Below are positions 24,932-34,186 of a stretch of 64,000 nucleotides of DNA, piece after piece. The stretch covers positions 49,252 through 113,251 of the forward strand of contig UQBY01000007.1 in assembly GCA_900539375.1 (NCBI GenBank). Direction: 5' to 3'. The first letter of the stretch is position 1. Each line of letters starts with the position of its first letter. The position numbers and the translations under genes are program-made. The notes under the pieces are model-generated. The model made no database searches, was not told the origin of the DNA, and was given only the letters and a program-made list of their open reading frames with translations. This stretch comes from an uncultured Clostridium sp. Lineage in GTDB: Bacteria; Bacillota; Clostridia; Clostridiales; Clostridiaceae.

Positions 24932-26158
24932 ATGAAAAAATTTAACAAAGTTGTTTTAGCTTATTCAGGAGGATTAGACACATCTGTTATAATTCCATGG
25001 CTTAAAGAAAACTATGGATGTGAAGTTATTGCAGTTGTAGGTAATGTTGGTCAAAAAGACTCAGAACTTGAAGGCTTAGAAGAAAAGGCATTAAAAACAG
25101 GAGCTTCTAAAATATACATAGAAGATTTAACTGAAGAATTCGTAAATGATTATATTTTCCCAACTATAAAAGCAGATGCAGTTTATGAAGGAAAATATCT
25201 TTTAGGAACATCTTTTGCTAGACCTATAATCGGAAAAAGAATGGTAGAAATAGCTAAAAAAGAAGGTGCAGATGCAATTTGTCATGGATGTACTGGTAAA
25301 GGAAATGACCAAGTTAGATTTGAACTTGCTATAAAAGCTTTCGCTCCAGAAATGGATGTAATTGCTCCTTGGAGAATTTGGGACATAAAATCTAGAGAAG
25401 AAGAAATAGCTTATGCTTTAGAAAAGAAAGTTCCAATAAAAATAAGCTATGATACAAACTACAGTAAAGATATGAACCTATGGCACTTAAGCCACGAAGG
25501 ACTAGACCTAGAAGACCCAGCAAATGAACCAAACTATGCTAAAATTCTTGAACTTTCAAAGACTTTAGAAGCTGCTCCAGATAAAGCAACTTATATAACT
25601 CTTACTTTTGAAAAAGGTATTCCAGTAGCTTTAAATGGTGAAAGAATGGATGGAGTTAAATTAATAAAAGAATTAAATAAAGTTGGTGGAGAAAATGCTA
25701 TTGGTATAACTGACATGGTAGAAAACAGACTTGTTGGTATGAAATCAAGAGGTGTTTATGAAACTCCAGGTGGAACTATCCTTTACAAAGCTCACAAAGA
25801 TTTAGAAGAATTATGCTTAGATAAAGAAACTGCTCACTTTAAAGAAAGTGTTGCATTAAAGTTTGCTGATTTAGTATATAATGGTCAATGGTATAGCCCA
25901 TTAAGAGAAGCTCTTTCTGAATTTGTTGATAAAACTCAAGAAACTGTTACTGGTGAAATTAAACTTAAATTATACAAAGGAAACATTGTAAATGCTGGTA
26001 TGACTTCTCCTTATTCTCTATATAGTGAAGAATATGCAACATTTGGAGAAGATGCTGTTTATGACCAAAAGGATTCTGCTGGATTTATAAATCTATTTGG
26101 TCTTCCAACAACAGTTCAAGCTAAGATGAAGGCAAAGACTCAAAGCGAGGGAAAATAA
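24932..26158 (+). CDS. argG: Argininosuccinate synthase
   Basis: A 408-residue enzyme joining citrulline and aspartate. The N-terminal nucleotide site AYSGGLDTS is at residues 10-18, followed by GCTGKGNDQVRFE and the YSPLREAL C-terminal region. I start it at ATG 24932, with GGGGG at 24918-24922 nine bases upstream; the reading frame stays open another 31 codons upstream but that stretch includes the promoter region. First gene of the argGHJBDF cluster; argH follows after one base. Confidence 0.97.
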   Translation: MKKFNKVVLAYSGGLDTSVIIPWLKENYGCEVIAVVGNVGQKDSELEGLEEKALKTGASKIYIEDLTEEFVNDYIFPTIKADAVYEGKYLLGTSFARPIIGKRMVEIAKKEGADAICHGCTGKGNDQVRFELAIKAFAPEMDVIAPWRIWDIKSREEEIAYALEKKVPIKISYDTNYSKDMNLWHLSHEGLDLEDPANEPNYAKILELSKTLEAAPDKATYITLTFEKGIPVALNGERMDGVKLIKELNKVGGENAIGITDMVENRLVGMKSRGVYETPGGTILYKAHKDLEELCLDKETAHFKESVALKFADLVYNGQWYSPLREALSEFVDKTQETVTGEIKLKLYKGNIVNAGMTSPYSLYSEEYATFGEDAVYDQKDSAGFINLFGLPTTVQAKMKAKTQSEGK

Positions 26159-26159
26159 T

Positions 26160-27539
26160 ATGAAGCTTTGGGGTGGACGATTTAAAAAAGGTACAAACGA
26201 CCTAGTTAATGATTTTAATTCTTCCATAAGAGTTGACTCAAGAATGTATAAAGAAGATGTAGAAGGCAGCTTAGCTCATGTAAGAATGCTTGGGAAACAA
26301 AAAATCATCCCTTCAAAGGCAAGTAAAAAAATAGAAGATGGCTTAAACGAAATGTTGAAGCGTATGGATAATGGGGTCATAGGTATTGACCCCTCTTCTG
26401 AAGATATTCATAGTTTTGTAGAAGGTACTCTTACCTATTATATAGGTGATGAAGGGAAAATGCTTCATACCGGAAGAAGTAGAAATGACCAAGTAACATT
26501 AGATTTAAGATTATATCTAAAAAAAGAAATTAAACTAATCATTTCAGACTTAATTGAACTTGAAAAAGTTCTTTCTAAAAAGGCTAAAGAAAATATAGAT
26601 ACAATAATGCCTGGATATACTCATATGCAAAAAGCTCAACCAATTACTCTCTCTCACCATCTTTTAGCTTATGCAGAAATGTTTAAAAGAGATATTGGAA
26701 GATTACAAGATACATATAAAAGAACTGATATGATGCCTCTTGGCTCTGGAGCTTTAGCAACTTCTACCTACCCTATTGACAGAGAATTTGTTGCTAAAGA
26801 ATTAGGATTTTCACAAATCACATTAAATAGTTTAGATTCTGTATCTGATAGAGATTATGTTATAGAAACATTATCTTCTTTATCACTAATTATGATGCAT
26901 TTATCAAGATTTGCAGAAGAAATAATCCTATGGTGTACTGATGAATTTAAATTTATACAATTAGATGATGAATATAGTACAGGAAGTTCAATAATGCCTC
27001 AAAAGAAAAATCCTGATGTTGCAGAACTTGTTCGTGGAAAAACTGGACGTGTCTATGGAGATTTAATAACTCTTTTAACTGTAATGAAAGGAATTCCTTT
27101 AGCTTACAATAAGGATATGCAAGAAGATAAAGAAGCTTTATTTGATGCTTTAGATACTGTTACATTATCTTTAAAAACATTTTGTGGAATGATTGATACA
27201 ATGAAAGTTAATAAAGATAATATGAGAAAAGGTGCCTCTGGTGGCTTTACAAATGCAACAGATGTAGCTGACTACCTAGCAAAACATAATGTTCCATTTA
27301 GAACTGCTCACTCAATAGTAGGTGAAATGGTACTTTATTGTATAAAAGAAAATAAAGCAATAGAAGACCTTTCTTTAGAAGAATTTAAAAGCTTCTCTCC
27401 TATTTTTGAAGAGGATATATATAAAGCAATAGACTTATTAACTTGTGTTGAAGAAAGAAAGGTCATTGGAGGTCCTTCTTCAGAATCTATAAAAATTCAA
27501 ATAAATGCTTTAGATAAGTTTATTGAAGAAACTAATTAA
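26160..27539 (+). CDS. argH: Argininosuccinate lyase
   Basis: A 459-residue fumarase/aspartase-superfamily enzyme that releases fumarate and arginine. The opening KLWGGRFKKGTND, the TGRSRNDQV motif and the signature TGSSIMPQKKNPD (about residues 273-285) are all present. It starts one base after argG and has GAGGG eight bases upstream. A hairpin (27545-27574) lies just after its stop. Confidence 0.97.
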   Translation: MKLWGGRFKKGTNDLVNDFNSSIRVDSRMYKEDVEGSLAHVRMLGKQKIIPSKASKKIEDGLNEMLKRMDNGVIGIDPSSEDIHSFVEGTLTYYIGDEGKMLHTGRSRNDQVTLDLRLYLKKEIKLIISDLIELEKVLSKKAKENIDTIMPGYTHMQKAQPITLSHHLLAYAEMFKRDIGRLQDTYKRTDMMPLGSGALATSTYPIDREFVAKELGFSQITLNSLDSVSDRDYVIETLSSLSLIMMHLSRFAEEIILWCTDEFKFIQLDDEYSTGSSIMPQKKNPDVAELVRGKTGRVYGDLITLLTVMKGIPLAYNKDMQEDKEALFDALDTVTLSLKTFCGMIDTMKVNKDNMRKGASGGFTNATDVADYLAKHNVPFRTAHSIVGEMVLYCIKENKAIEDLSLEEFKSFSPIFEEDIYKAIDLLTCVEERKVIGGPSSESIKIQINALDKFIEETN

Positions 27540-27544
27540 TTTTA

Positions 27545-27574
27545 TGCCATGTAATAATTTTTTATTGCATGGCA
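27545..27574 (+). other. Hairpin between argH and argJ
   Basis: TGCCATGTAATAA pairs with TTATTGCATGGCA (one G-U pair, 4-base loop). No U-tract follows; the sequence continues ATATAATTTGAC. It could slow transcription or stabilise mRNA ends, or hide a weak internal promoter, but is not a convincing terminator. Confidence 0.4.
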
Positions 27575-27605
27575 ATATAATTTGACTAATTAAGGGGGTA
27601 TTTTA

Positions 27606-28829
27606 ATGAAATTTAAAGTTATAGATGGTGGTGTTACTGCTCCAAAAGGTTTTTTAGCATCTGGAATACATTGTGGTGTTAAAGAAGGAACAACAAAAAA
27701 AGATTTAGCTCTAATATATTCTGAAGTTATGGCAAATGGTGCTGGAATGTATACATTAAATAAAGTAAAAGGAGCACCTATTCAAATTTCTAAAAATCAC
27801 TTACACAATGGGAAAGCTCAAGCTATCATAGTAAATAGTGGTAATGCTAATACTTGTAATGGGGAAAATGGTTTAAAAGATGCTGAAACAATGACAAAAG
27901 TTCAAGCAAAAGCTCTTAATATAGATACTCAAGATGTGGTAGTTGCTTCTACTGGAGTTATAGGAGTACCTTTAAATATAGATGCTATAATAAATGGAAT
28001 TCCATGCCTTACAAAATCTCTTTCAAAAGATGGTTCAAAAGCTGCTGCTGAATCTATTATGACAACAGATACTTTTATGAAAGAATATTCAATTGAATTT
28101 GAAGTTGGTGGAAAAACTATTTCTTTAGGGGCTATTGCTAAAGGTTCTGGAATGATTGAACCTAATATGGGAACAATGCTTTCTTTTATAACTACAGACC
28201 TTGCTATTTCTTCAGACCTTTTAAAAGAAGCTTTAAAAGAAACTGTAAGGGTAAGCTATAACAGAATTACTGTAGATGGAGATACAAGTACAAACGATAC
28301 TGTGTTTTTACTAGCTAATGGTTTAGCAGAAAATGAAGAAATCACAGAAAAGAATGAAGACTATAACACTTTTGTTGAAGCTTTAAAAGAAGTTTGTATA
28401 ACAATTTCAAAAATGCTTGCTAAAGATGGAGAAGGTGCTACAAAGCTTATAGAATGTACTGTTAATGGAGCTTACACAGAAGATGATGCTGATGTTTTAG
28501 CTAAAAGCGTTATAAAATCAAGCCTTGTAAAAACTGCAATCTTTGGTTCTGATGCTAACTGGGGAAGAATTCTTTGTGCTTTAGGATATTCAGGAGCAAA
28601 CTTTGACCCTGATAAAGTTGATGTTTATTTTGAAAGTGAAGCTGGCTCTATTCAAGTATGTAAAGCAGGTGCTTCATTACCATTTAGCGAAGATTTAGCA
28701 AAAGAAATCTTACTTAAAGATGAAGTTAAAATAAAAGTTGATTTATTTTTAGGAGATGCTTCTGTAACTGTATGGGGTTGTGACCTTACTTATGATTATG
28801 TAAAAATTAATGGAGATTATAGAAGTTAA
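27606..28829 (+). CDS. argJ: Bifunctional ornithine acetyltransferase / N-acetylglutamate synthase
   Basis: A 407-residue ArgJ that recycles acetyl groups from N-acetylornithine to glutamate. The self-cleavage site is in AKGSGMIEPNMGTML (about residues 178-192), where the Thr of GTML becomes the N-terminal nucleophile of the beta chain. NSGNANTCNG and SDANWGRILCALGYSG are also typical. SD is GGGGG (27594-27598). Whether it can also make acetylglutamate from acetyl-CoA is not decidable. argC, which normally precedes argJ, is absent here. Confidence 0.95.
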   Translation: MKFKVIDGGVTAPKGFLASGIHCGVKEGTTKKDLALIYSEVMANGAGMYTLNKVKGAPIQISKNHLHNGKAQAIIVNSGNANTCNGENGLKDAETMTKVQAKALNIDTQDVVVASTGVIGVPLNIDAIINGIPCLTKSLSKDGSKAAAESIMTTDTFMKEYSIEFEVGGKTISLGAIAKGSGMIEPNMGTMLSFITTDLAISSDLLKEALKETVRVSYNRITVDGDTSTNDTVFLLANGLAENEEITEKNEDYNTFVEALKEVCITISKMLAKDGEGATKLIECTVNGAYTEDDADVLAKSVIKSSLVKTAIFGSDANWGRILCALGYSGANFDPDKVDVYFESEAGSIQVCKAGASLPFSEDLAKEILLKDEVKIKVDLFLGDASVTVWGCDLTYDYVKINGDYRS

Positions 28830-28855
28830 TAACTTTTTTGGGGGCGAATATTTAA

Positions 28856-29719
28856 ATGAATATTAACGATCGTGCTAAAGTCTTAGTAGAATCTTTACCT
28901 TTTATACAAAAATTCAACAATAAAATTATTGTTGTTAAATATGGTGGAAATGCCATGATTAGTGAAGAACTACAAGAAAGCGTTATAAATGATATAGTTT
29001 TAATGAAATGTGTTGGTTTTAAACCTGTTATAGTTCATGGTGGAGGACCTTATATCTCCTCTTTTTTAAATAAAATTGGAGCTAAAAGTGAATTTATAAA
29101 TGGTCTTCGTTATACAGATGAAACAGCTATTGAAGTTGTTCAAATGGTTTTAGGAGGAAAAGTTAACAAAGATTTAGTTGCTTTAATTGAAAAAGCTGGT
29201 GGAAAAGCTATTGGTCTTTGTGGTATGGATGGTTCTCTTTTAAAAGCAAAAAAACTTAAAGGTGATGTAGATTTAGGATATGTTGGAGATGTTACTTCTG
29301 TAAATACTGAAATTATAAAAATGGCATTAGATTCTGATTATATCCCTGTTATAGGAAGTGTTGCTTTAGGAGAAGATGATAATTGTCTTTATAACATAAA
29401 TGCAGATACTTGTGCTGCAAAAATCGCTTCTGCCCTAAAAGCAGAAAAGCTAATGCTTTTAACTGATATTGCTGGAGTTATGAGAGACCCTAAAGACCCA
29501 GATACATTAATATCTACCCTTAGATTATATCAAGTACCAAAACTAATTGCTGAAGGAGTAATTAAAGGTGGTATGATTCCTAAAATTGATTGTTGTGTTG
29601 AATCTGTACGTATGGGGGTTGAAAGAGCACATATAATAGATGGAAGAGTTCCTCATTCAATTATATTAGAATTACTTTCTCCAGAAGGCTTAAAAGGTCT
29701 TGGAACAATGATTTATTAG
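28856..29719 (+). CDS. argB: Acetylglutamate kinase
   Basis: A 287-residue amino-acid-kinase-fold enzyme phosphorylating N-acetylglutamate. VVKYGGNAM, IVHGGGPYISSFL, the RYTDETAIEVVQMVL arginine-site helix and NINADTCAAKIASAL are visible. The N-terminal extension (NDRAKVLVESLPFIQKFNNK) is the type found in arginine-inhibited hexameric enzymes, so feedback inhibition by arginine is likely. SD GGGGG (28840-28844) is eleven bases upstream. Confidence 0.96.
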   Translation: MNINDRAKVLVESLPFIQKFNNKIIVVKYGGNAMISEELQESVINDIVLMKCVGFKPVIVHGGGPYISSFLNKIGAKSEFINGLRYTDETAIEVVQMVLGGKVNKDLVALIEKAGGKAIGLCGMDGSLLKAKKLKGDVDLGYVGDVTSVNTEIIKMALDSDYIPVIGSVALGEDDNCLYNINADTCAAKIASALKAEKLMLLTDIAGVMRDPKDPDTLISTLRLYQVPKLIAEGVIKGGMIPKIDCCVESVRMGVERAHIIDGRVPHSIILELLSPEGLKGLGTMIY

Positions 29720-29732
29720 GAGGTTAATTATT

Positions 29733-30887
29733 ATGGAAAATTCATTAATGAACAATTATGCTCCACTATCACCAGTTATTGAAAAAGGTGAAGGAGTAAA
29801 ACTTTATGATACAACTGGTAAAGAATATATAGATTTCACAAGTGGTATAGGAGTAAACTGTCTTGGATATAATCATCCTAAGTGGGTTTCTGCTATTTCT
29901 AATCAAGCTAAAAAATTACAACACTGCTCTAATATTTTCTTAAATCCTGTTACTGTTGAACTTAGTAACAAATTAACTAAAGCTGCTAATATGAGTAAAG
30001 TTTTCTTTGCTAACTCTGGTGCTGAAGCTAATGAAGGTGCAATTAAACTTGCTAGAAAATATAGCTTTGATAAATATGGAGAAGGAAGAGCTACTGTTTT
30101 AACTTTAAAACAATCTTTCCATGGAAGAACAATTACTACTTTAATGGCTACAGGACAAGATAAATTCCATAAATATTTTATGCCTTTTACAGAAGGATTT
30201 GACTATACTCCTGCTAATGACATAGAAGAATTTAAAAAGCATTTAACTGATGATGTTTGTGCTGTTATGATGGAAGCTGTTCAAGGTGAAGGTGGTGTTC
30301 ACCCATTAAATAAGGATTTTGTTCAAGAAGTATGTAAAATTTGTAATGAAAAAGATATTTTAATTATCTTTGATGAAGTACAAGCTGGTATGGCTAGAAC
30401 AGGAAAATTATTTGGATTTGAACATTTTCATATAAAAGCTGATATAGTTTCTATGGCAAAAGGACTAGGTGCTGGTCTTCCAATTGGTGCTGTTCTTTGT
30501 AATGAAAAAGCTGCTAATACATTTAAACCTGGAGACCATGGTTCAACTTTTGGTGGTAATCCTGTTGTATGTGCTGGTGCACTTGTAGTTTTAGATGAAC
30601 TTTGTAATGAAGAAAGCTTTAAAGCAATAAGTAAAAAAAGTGAAATTATTAAAAATAGAATAAATGAAGCTAAATTAGAAAATGTAGTTGAAGTAAGAGG
30701 TCTTGGTTTAATGCTAGGAATTGAAATAAAAGAAGGAACTTCAGCTGATGTACAAAAAGCTGCTATGGAAAAAGGACTTTTTGTTTTAACTGCAGGTCCT
30801 AAAGTAGTTAGACTTTTACCACCACTTGTTATAAGTGAAGAAGACCTTCAAAAAGGACTTGATATATTAATAAGTGTTTTAGCTTAA
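29733..30887 (+). CDS. argD: Acetylornithine aminotransferase
   Basis: A 384-residue class III PLP aminotransferase. NSGAEANEGAIKLARKY, FHGRT, IFDEVQAGMARTG and the PLP lysine in SMAKGLGAGLPIGA (about residue 243) are clear. It converts N-acetylglutamate semialdehyde to N-acetylornithine. It has a normal GGAGG site, unlike its neighbours with GGGGG. Length normal. Confidence 0.96.
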   Translation: MENSLMNNYAPLSPVIEKGEGVKLYDTTGKEYIDFTSGIGVNCLGYNHPKWVSAISNQAKKLQHCSNIFLNPVTVELSNKLTKAANMSKVFFANSGAEANEGAIKLARKYSFDKYGEGRATVLTLKQSFHGRTITTLMATGQDKFHKYFMPFTEGFDYTPANDIEEFKKHLTDDVCAVMMEAVQGEGGVHPLNKDFVQEVCKICNEKDILIIFDEVQAGMARTGKLFGFEHFHIKADIVSMAKGLGAGLPIGAVLCNEKAANTFKPGDHGSTFGGNPVVCAGALVVLDELCNEESFKAISKKSEIIKNRINEAKLENVVEVRGLGLMLGIEIKEGTSADVQKAAMEKGLFVLTAGPKVVRLLPPLVISEEDLQKGLDILISVLA

Positions 30888-30907
30888 CTATTTTGGGGGA
30901 TAGAATA

Positions 30908-31834
30908 ATGAAAAAAGATTTATTAAAAATGGATGATTTAAGTAAAGAAGAAATTCTTGAAATTTTAAATATTGCTGACCAATTAAAATATGAGCTTAAA
31001 CATAATATGCCTCATGAACATTTAAAAGGAAAAACTCTTGGTATGATTTTTGAAAAACGTTCTACTAGAACAAGAGTTTCTTTTGAAACAGGAATGTATC
31101 AACTTGGAGGAAACGCATTATTTTTAAGTGCAAGAGACCTTCAAGCTGAAAGAGGTGAAGCTGTTGAAGATACTGCTAGGGTTTTATCTAGATTTTTACA
31201 AGGAATAATGATTAGAACTTTTTCTCAAGAAGAAGTGGAAACTTTTGCAAAATATGCTACTGTTCCAGTAATAAATGGTTTAACTGATACAGAACACCCT
31301 TGTCAAGTTCTTGCAGACCTTATGACAATAAGAGAATATAAAAACATATTAGATGGCTTAAATATTGCCTACATAGGTGATGGACATAATATGTGTAACT
31401 CTCTTATAATTGGATGTCTTAAAGTTGGAATGAATTTATCAATAGCTTGTCCTGAAGGATACCACCCTTCAGATTCATATATTAATAGAGGAAAAGAAAT
31501 TGCTAAAAAGGAAAATGTAACTTTCAATGTTTATAGTTCTCCTGAAGAAGCTGTTAAAAATGCTGATGTTGTACTTACAGATATGTGGATAAGTATGGGG
31601 CAAGAAGCTGAAGCTGAAGAAAGAAAGAAAGCTTTTAAAAACTTCCAAGTAAACAATACTTTACTTGAACTTGCAAAACCTAATGCACTAGTTCTTCATT
31701 GTCTTCCTGCTCACAGAGGAGAAGAAATTTCAGCAGAAACTTTTGAAGAACATTCAGTTGAAATTTTTGACGAATCAGAAAACAGACTTCATGTTCAAAA
31801 AGCAGTTTTATTAAAACTAATGAAAAATAACTAA
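30908..31834 (+). CDS. argF: Ornithine carbamoyltransferase
   Basis: A 308-residue transcarbamoylase making citrulline from ornithine and carbamoyl phosphate. Motifs are the STRTR carbamoyl-phosphate loop (KRSTRTRVSFE), EHPCQVLADL, the DMWISMG ornithine loop and HCLPAHRGEE. ATG 30908 is used with GGGGGA at 30895-30900; an in-frame TTG five codons upstream lies inside that site. It is the last gene of the arg cluster. Biosynthetic rather than catabolic role follows from context. Confidence 0.95.
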   Translation: MKKDLLKMDDLSKEEILEILNIADQLKYELKHNMPHEHLKGKTLGMIFEKRSTRTRVSFETGMYQLGGNALFLSARDLQAERGEAVEDTARVLSRFLQGIMIRTFSQEEVETFAKYATVPVINGLTDTEHPCQVLADLMTIREYKNILDGLNIAYIGDGHNMCNSLIIGCLKVGMNLSIACPEGYHPSDSYINRGKEIAKKENVTFNVYSSPEEAVKNADVVLTDMWISMGQEAEAEERKKAFKNFQVNNTLLELAKPNALVLHCLPAHRGEEISAETFEEHSVEIFDESENRLHVQKAVLLKLMKNN

Positions 31835-31951
31835 AATTTTTCATTAAATTGTTTCTTTTTTGCTAAATAAAAGTTATAATATTACTTAGTAAGGTAAAAA
31901 GATTTATACTTTTAACCTAAGATTAAATTATTTTTTTTGGAGGTACTTTAA

Positions 31952-32815
31952 ATGTTAGTTTCAGTTAAAGAAATGATGGCTAAAGCTTTAAAAGGTAAAT
32001 ATGCTGTAGGTCAATTCAACATCAACAACTTAGAATGGACTAAAGCTATATTATTAACAGCTCAAGAAAACAATTCACCAGTTATTTTAGGTGTTTCTGA
32101 AGGAGCTGGAAAATACATGGGAGGATATGATGTTGTAGTTGGCATGGTTAACGGATTATTAAAAGACTTAAATATATCTGTTCCTGTTGCTCTTCACTTA
32201 GACCATGGTAGCTTTGAAGGAGCTTACAAATGTATAGAAGCTGGATTCTCTTCAGTTATGTTTGATGGTTCTCACTACCCAATAGAAGAAAACATAGAAA
32301 AGAGTAAGCAATTAATTGCAGATGCTCATGGTAAGGGATTATCTATCGAATGTGAAGTTGGTTCAATCGGTGGAGAAGAAGACGGTGTTATAGGTGCTGG
32401 AGAAGTTGCAGATCCTGCTGAATGTAAGCAAATAGCTGATCTAGGAGTTGATATATTAGCTGCTGGTATTGGTAATATCCATGGAAAATACCCTGCAAAT
32501 TGGGCTGGATTAAACTTTGAAGCTCTAGCTAAAATAAAGGAAACAGTTGGAGATATGCCATTAGTTCTTCACGGTGGTACAGGAATTCCTGAAGATATGA
32601 TAAAGAAAGCTATATCATTAGGAGTTTGTAAGATAAATGTTAATACAGAATGTCAATTAGCATTTGCAGAAGCTACAAGAAAATATATCGAAGCTGGTAA
32701 GGACTTAGAAGGAAAGGGATTTGACCCAAGAAAACTTTTAGCTCCAGGTTTCGAAGCTATAAAGGCTACTGTTAAAGAAAAGATGGAATTATTCGGATCA
32801 ATAAACCAAGCTTAA
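31952..32815 (+). CDS. fba: Fructose-bisphosphate aldolase, class II
   Basis: A 287-residue zinc-dependent aldolase of glycolysis/gluconeogenesis. ALHLDHGSFEGAYKCIEAGFSSVMFDGSH carries the catalytic/metal region (quoted only to locate it: about residues 79-107), with VLHGGTGIPED and KINVNTECQ later. Codon use is more biased (AAG, ATC, TAC more frequent) than in neighbours, as expected of a highly expressed gene. Its leader contains a small AGGTAAAA/TTTTAACCT hairpin and it ends at a strong terminator. Confidence 0.95.
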   Translation: MLVSVKEMMAKALKGKYAVGQFNINNLEWTKAILLTAQENNSPVILGVSEGAGKYMGGYDVVVGMVNGLLKDLNISVPVALHLDHGSFEGAYKCIEAGFSSVMFDGSHYPIEENIEKSKQLIADAHGKGLSIECEVGSIGGEEDGVIGAGEVADPAECKQIADLGVDILAAGIGNIHGKYPANWAGLNFEALAKIKETVGDMPLVLHGGTGIPEDMIKKAISLGVCKINVNTECQLAFAEATRKYIEAGKDLEGKGFDPRKLLAPGFEAIKATVKEKMELFGSINQA

Positions 32816-32829
32816 TTTTAACTAAAGCT

Positions 32830-32861
32830 AAAAGGATTGTTACCTATGTAACAATCCTTTT
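32830..32861. terminator. Terminator after fba
   Basis: AAAAGGATTGTTAC (32830-32843) and its perfect complement GTAACAATCCTTTT (32848-32861), loop CTAT, U-tail. It sits between fba and a convergent gene and can serve both. Confidence 0.92.
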
Positions 32862-32874
32862 TAATTATTAAAAA

Positions 32875-34062
32875 TTATCTAAACTTTATATTAATTTCAG
32901 TAATCTCACTTTTAGTTCCAACTCTCATATCTGGTCCCCAAACTCCTAATCCAGAAGTTACAACTGAATGCATATCACCCTTTTTTAAATATCCACATCC
33001 ATTTTCCCAAACAACTTTAGTAAGAATATTTCCAGGGAAAAGTTGTCCATCATGAGTATGCCCACACATATCTAAATCCACACCGCAATCAGATAGTTCC
33101 TGTAGCTCTCTTGGCTGATGGTCTATAACAAATATAGGTTTAGACTTATCTAAGCCCTCTGTAAGCTCCTCTGGGCTCTTTCTAGCTTTAGATTTTTGTG
33201 CTGTTGAATAATCAATACGCCCAATTAAATAAAATTCATTATTAATACACTCTATATCATCACTTAATAGTTTAATATTTGCCTTTTCTAAAAACTCATC
33301 CATACGAGGGTCTATTTCTTTTTTATCCTTTGTTTTAAAAGTAAAGCCTGCTAATATTTTTTCTTCAATATCATGATTTCCATAACATGCATATACTCCA
33401 TATTTGCTTTTTATTCCTTTTAATGTTTCTTCTAATTTTTCTGGATTATCTAATGCATCATAATCATTATCAAAAATATCTCCTGCAATACATACTAAGT
33501 CAGCATTTAGTTTATTTATTTTTTTTACCATTTTTTCCATATCTCTTGTCCCAATACTATATCCAAGATGTAAATCTGCAACCATTACCACTTTCATTAA
33601 TTTTTCTGTTCCACAAGTTTTATCTATATAAATATCATAATCAGTATTATAAATATGCTTTGCATGTAATATTCCATATGTACTAATAAGGATAATAAAT
33701 AATATGCATATCCCTCCTACTGTTACAAAGGTTTTCTTTGATACTACTATTCTTGTATTTTTAGCCTTTGTATGTAATACTATAATTCTTATTAAATCAA
33801 ATAAAGCCACAAGTAAAATAATATATAAAAATGTTCCAAGCCAATAGTTACTTATTTGTTTTAAGAACCTTTGAAAACTTGAAGTAGGCAGTAAAAAGGC
33901 TACAACTAATGATGTAGATATAAAAGTATATAAAATTATATACAATATCTTAAACCACTTTTTCTTAAAATGCTTTGAACAGGCTTTCATCCATCTTAAA
34001 TTCCAACGGAGAATATAAAAATTTACCAAAAGATATATTGGGGCTAATATTATTGCAATCAT
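32875..34062 (-). CDS. Membrane-anchored metallophosphoesterase
   Basis: A 395-residue protein with about four N-terminal membrane helices (1-18, 38-60, 73-98, 113-133) and a calcineurin-like phosphoesterase domain. The full metal-ligand set is present: VADLHLGYS, AGDIFDND, YGNHD and GHTHDGQLFPG. It resembles the YaeI/YkuE group, members of which act on membrane lipids such as UDP-diacylglucosamine or phospholipids; substrate here is unknown. Single gene, convergent with fba. Confidence 0.85.
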   Translation of the reverse strand: MIAIILAPIYLLVNFYILRWNLRWMKACSKHFKKKWFKILYIILYTFISTSLVVAFLLPTSSFQRFLKQISNYWLGTFLYIILLVALFDLIRIIVLHTKAKNTRIVVSKKTFVTVGGICILFIILISTYGILHAKHIYNTDYDIYIDKTCGTEKLMKVVMVADLHLGYSIGTRDMEKMVKKINKLNADLVCIAGDIFDNDYDALDNPEKLEETLKGIKSKYGVYACYGNHDIEEKILAGFTFKTKDKKEIDPRMDEFLEKANIKLLSDDIECINNEFYLIGRIDYSTAQKSKARKSPEELTEGLDKSKPIFVIDHQPRELQELSDCGVDLDMCGHTHDGQLFPGNILTKVVWENGCGYLKKGDMHSVVTSGLGVWGPDMRVGTKSEITEINIKFR

Positions 34063-34112
34063 CTTAATTCCTTCTTTGTAAAATAATAGATTATACTTTG
34101 ATTATAGCACAA

Positions 34113-34156
34113 AAAAACTGTAGTAAAATATTAAAACTTTATTCTACTACAGTTTT
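34113..34156 (-). terminator. Terminator after the Na/Pi cotransporter gene
   Basis: AAAACTGTAGTA pairs with TACTACAGTTTT; on the minus strand it is followed by a run of T (TTTTTTTGTGC). It lies about 30 bases past the stop codon. Confidence 0.8.
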
Positions 34157-34186
34157 AAATTTATATTATTTTTTATGTAAAAAAAC

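Noticed and set aside
27545..27574. A terminator splitting argGH from argJBDF
   Set aside because: The stem is good but no U-tract follows, so it is listed only as a hairpin.
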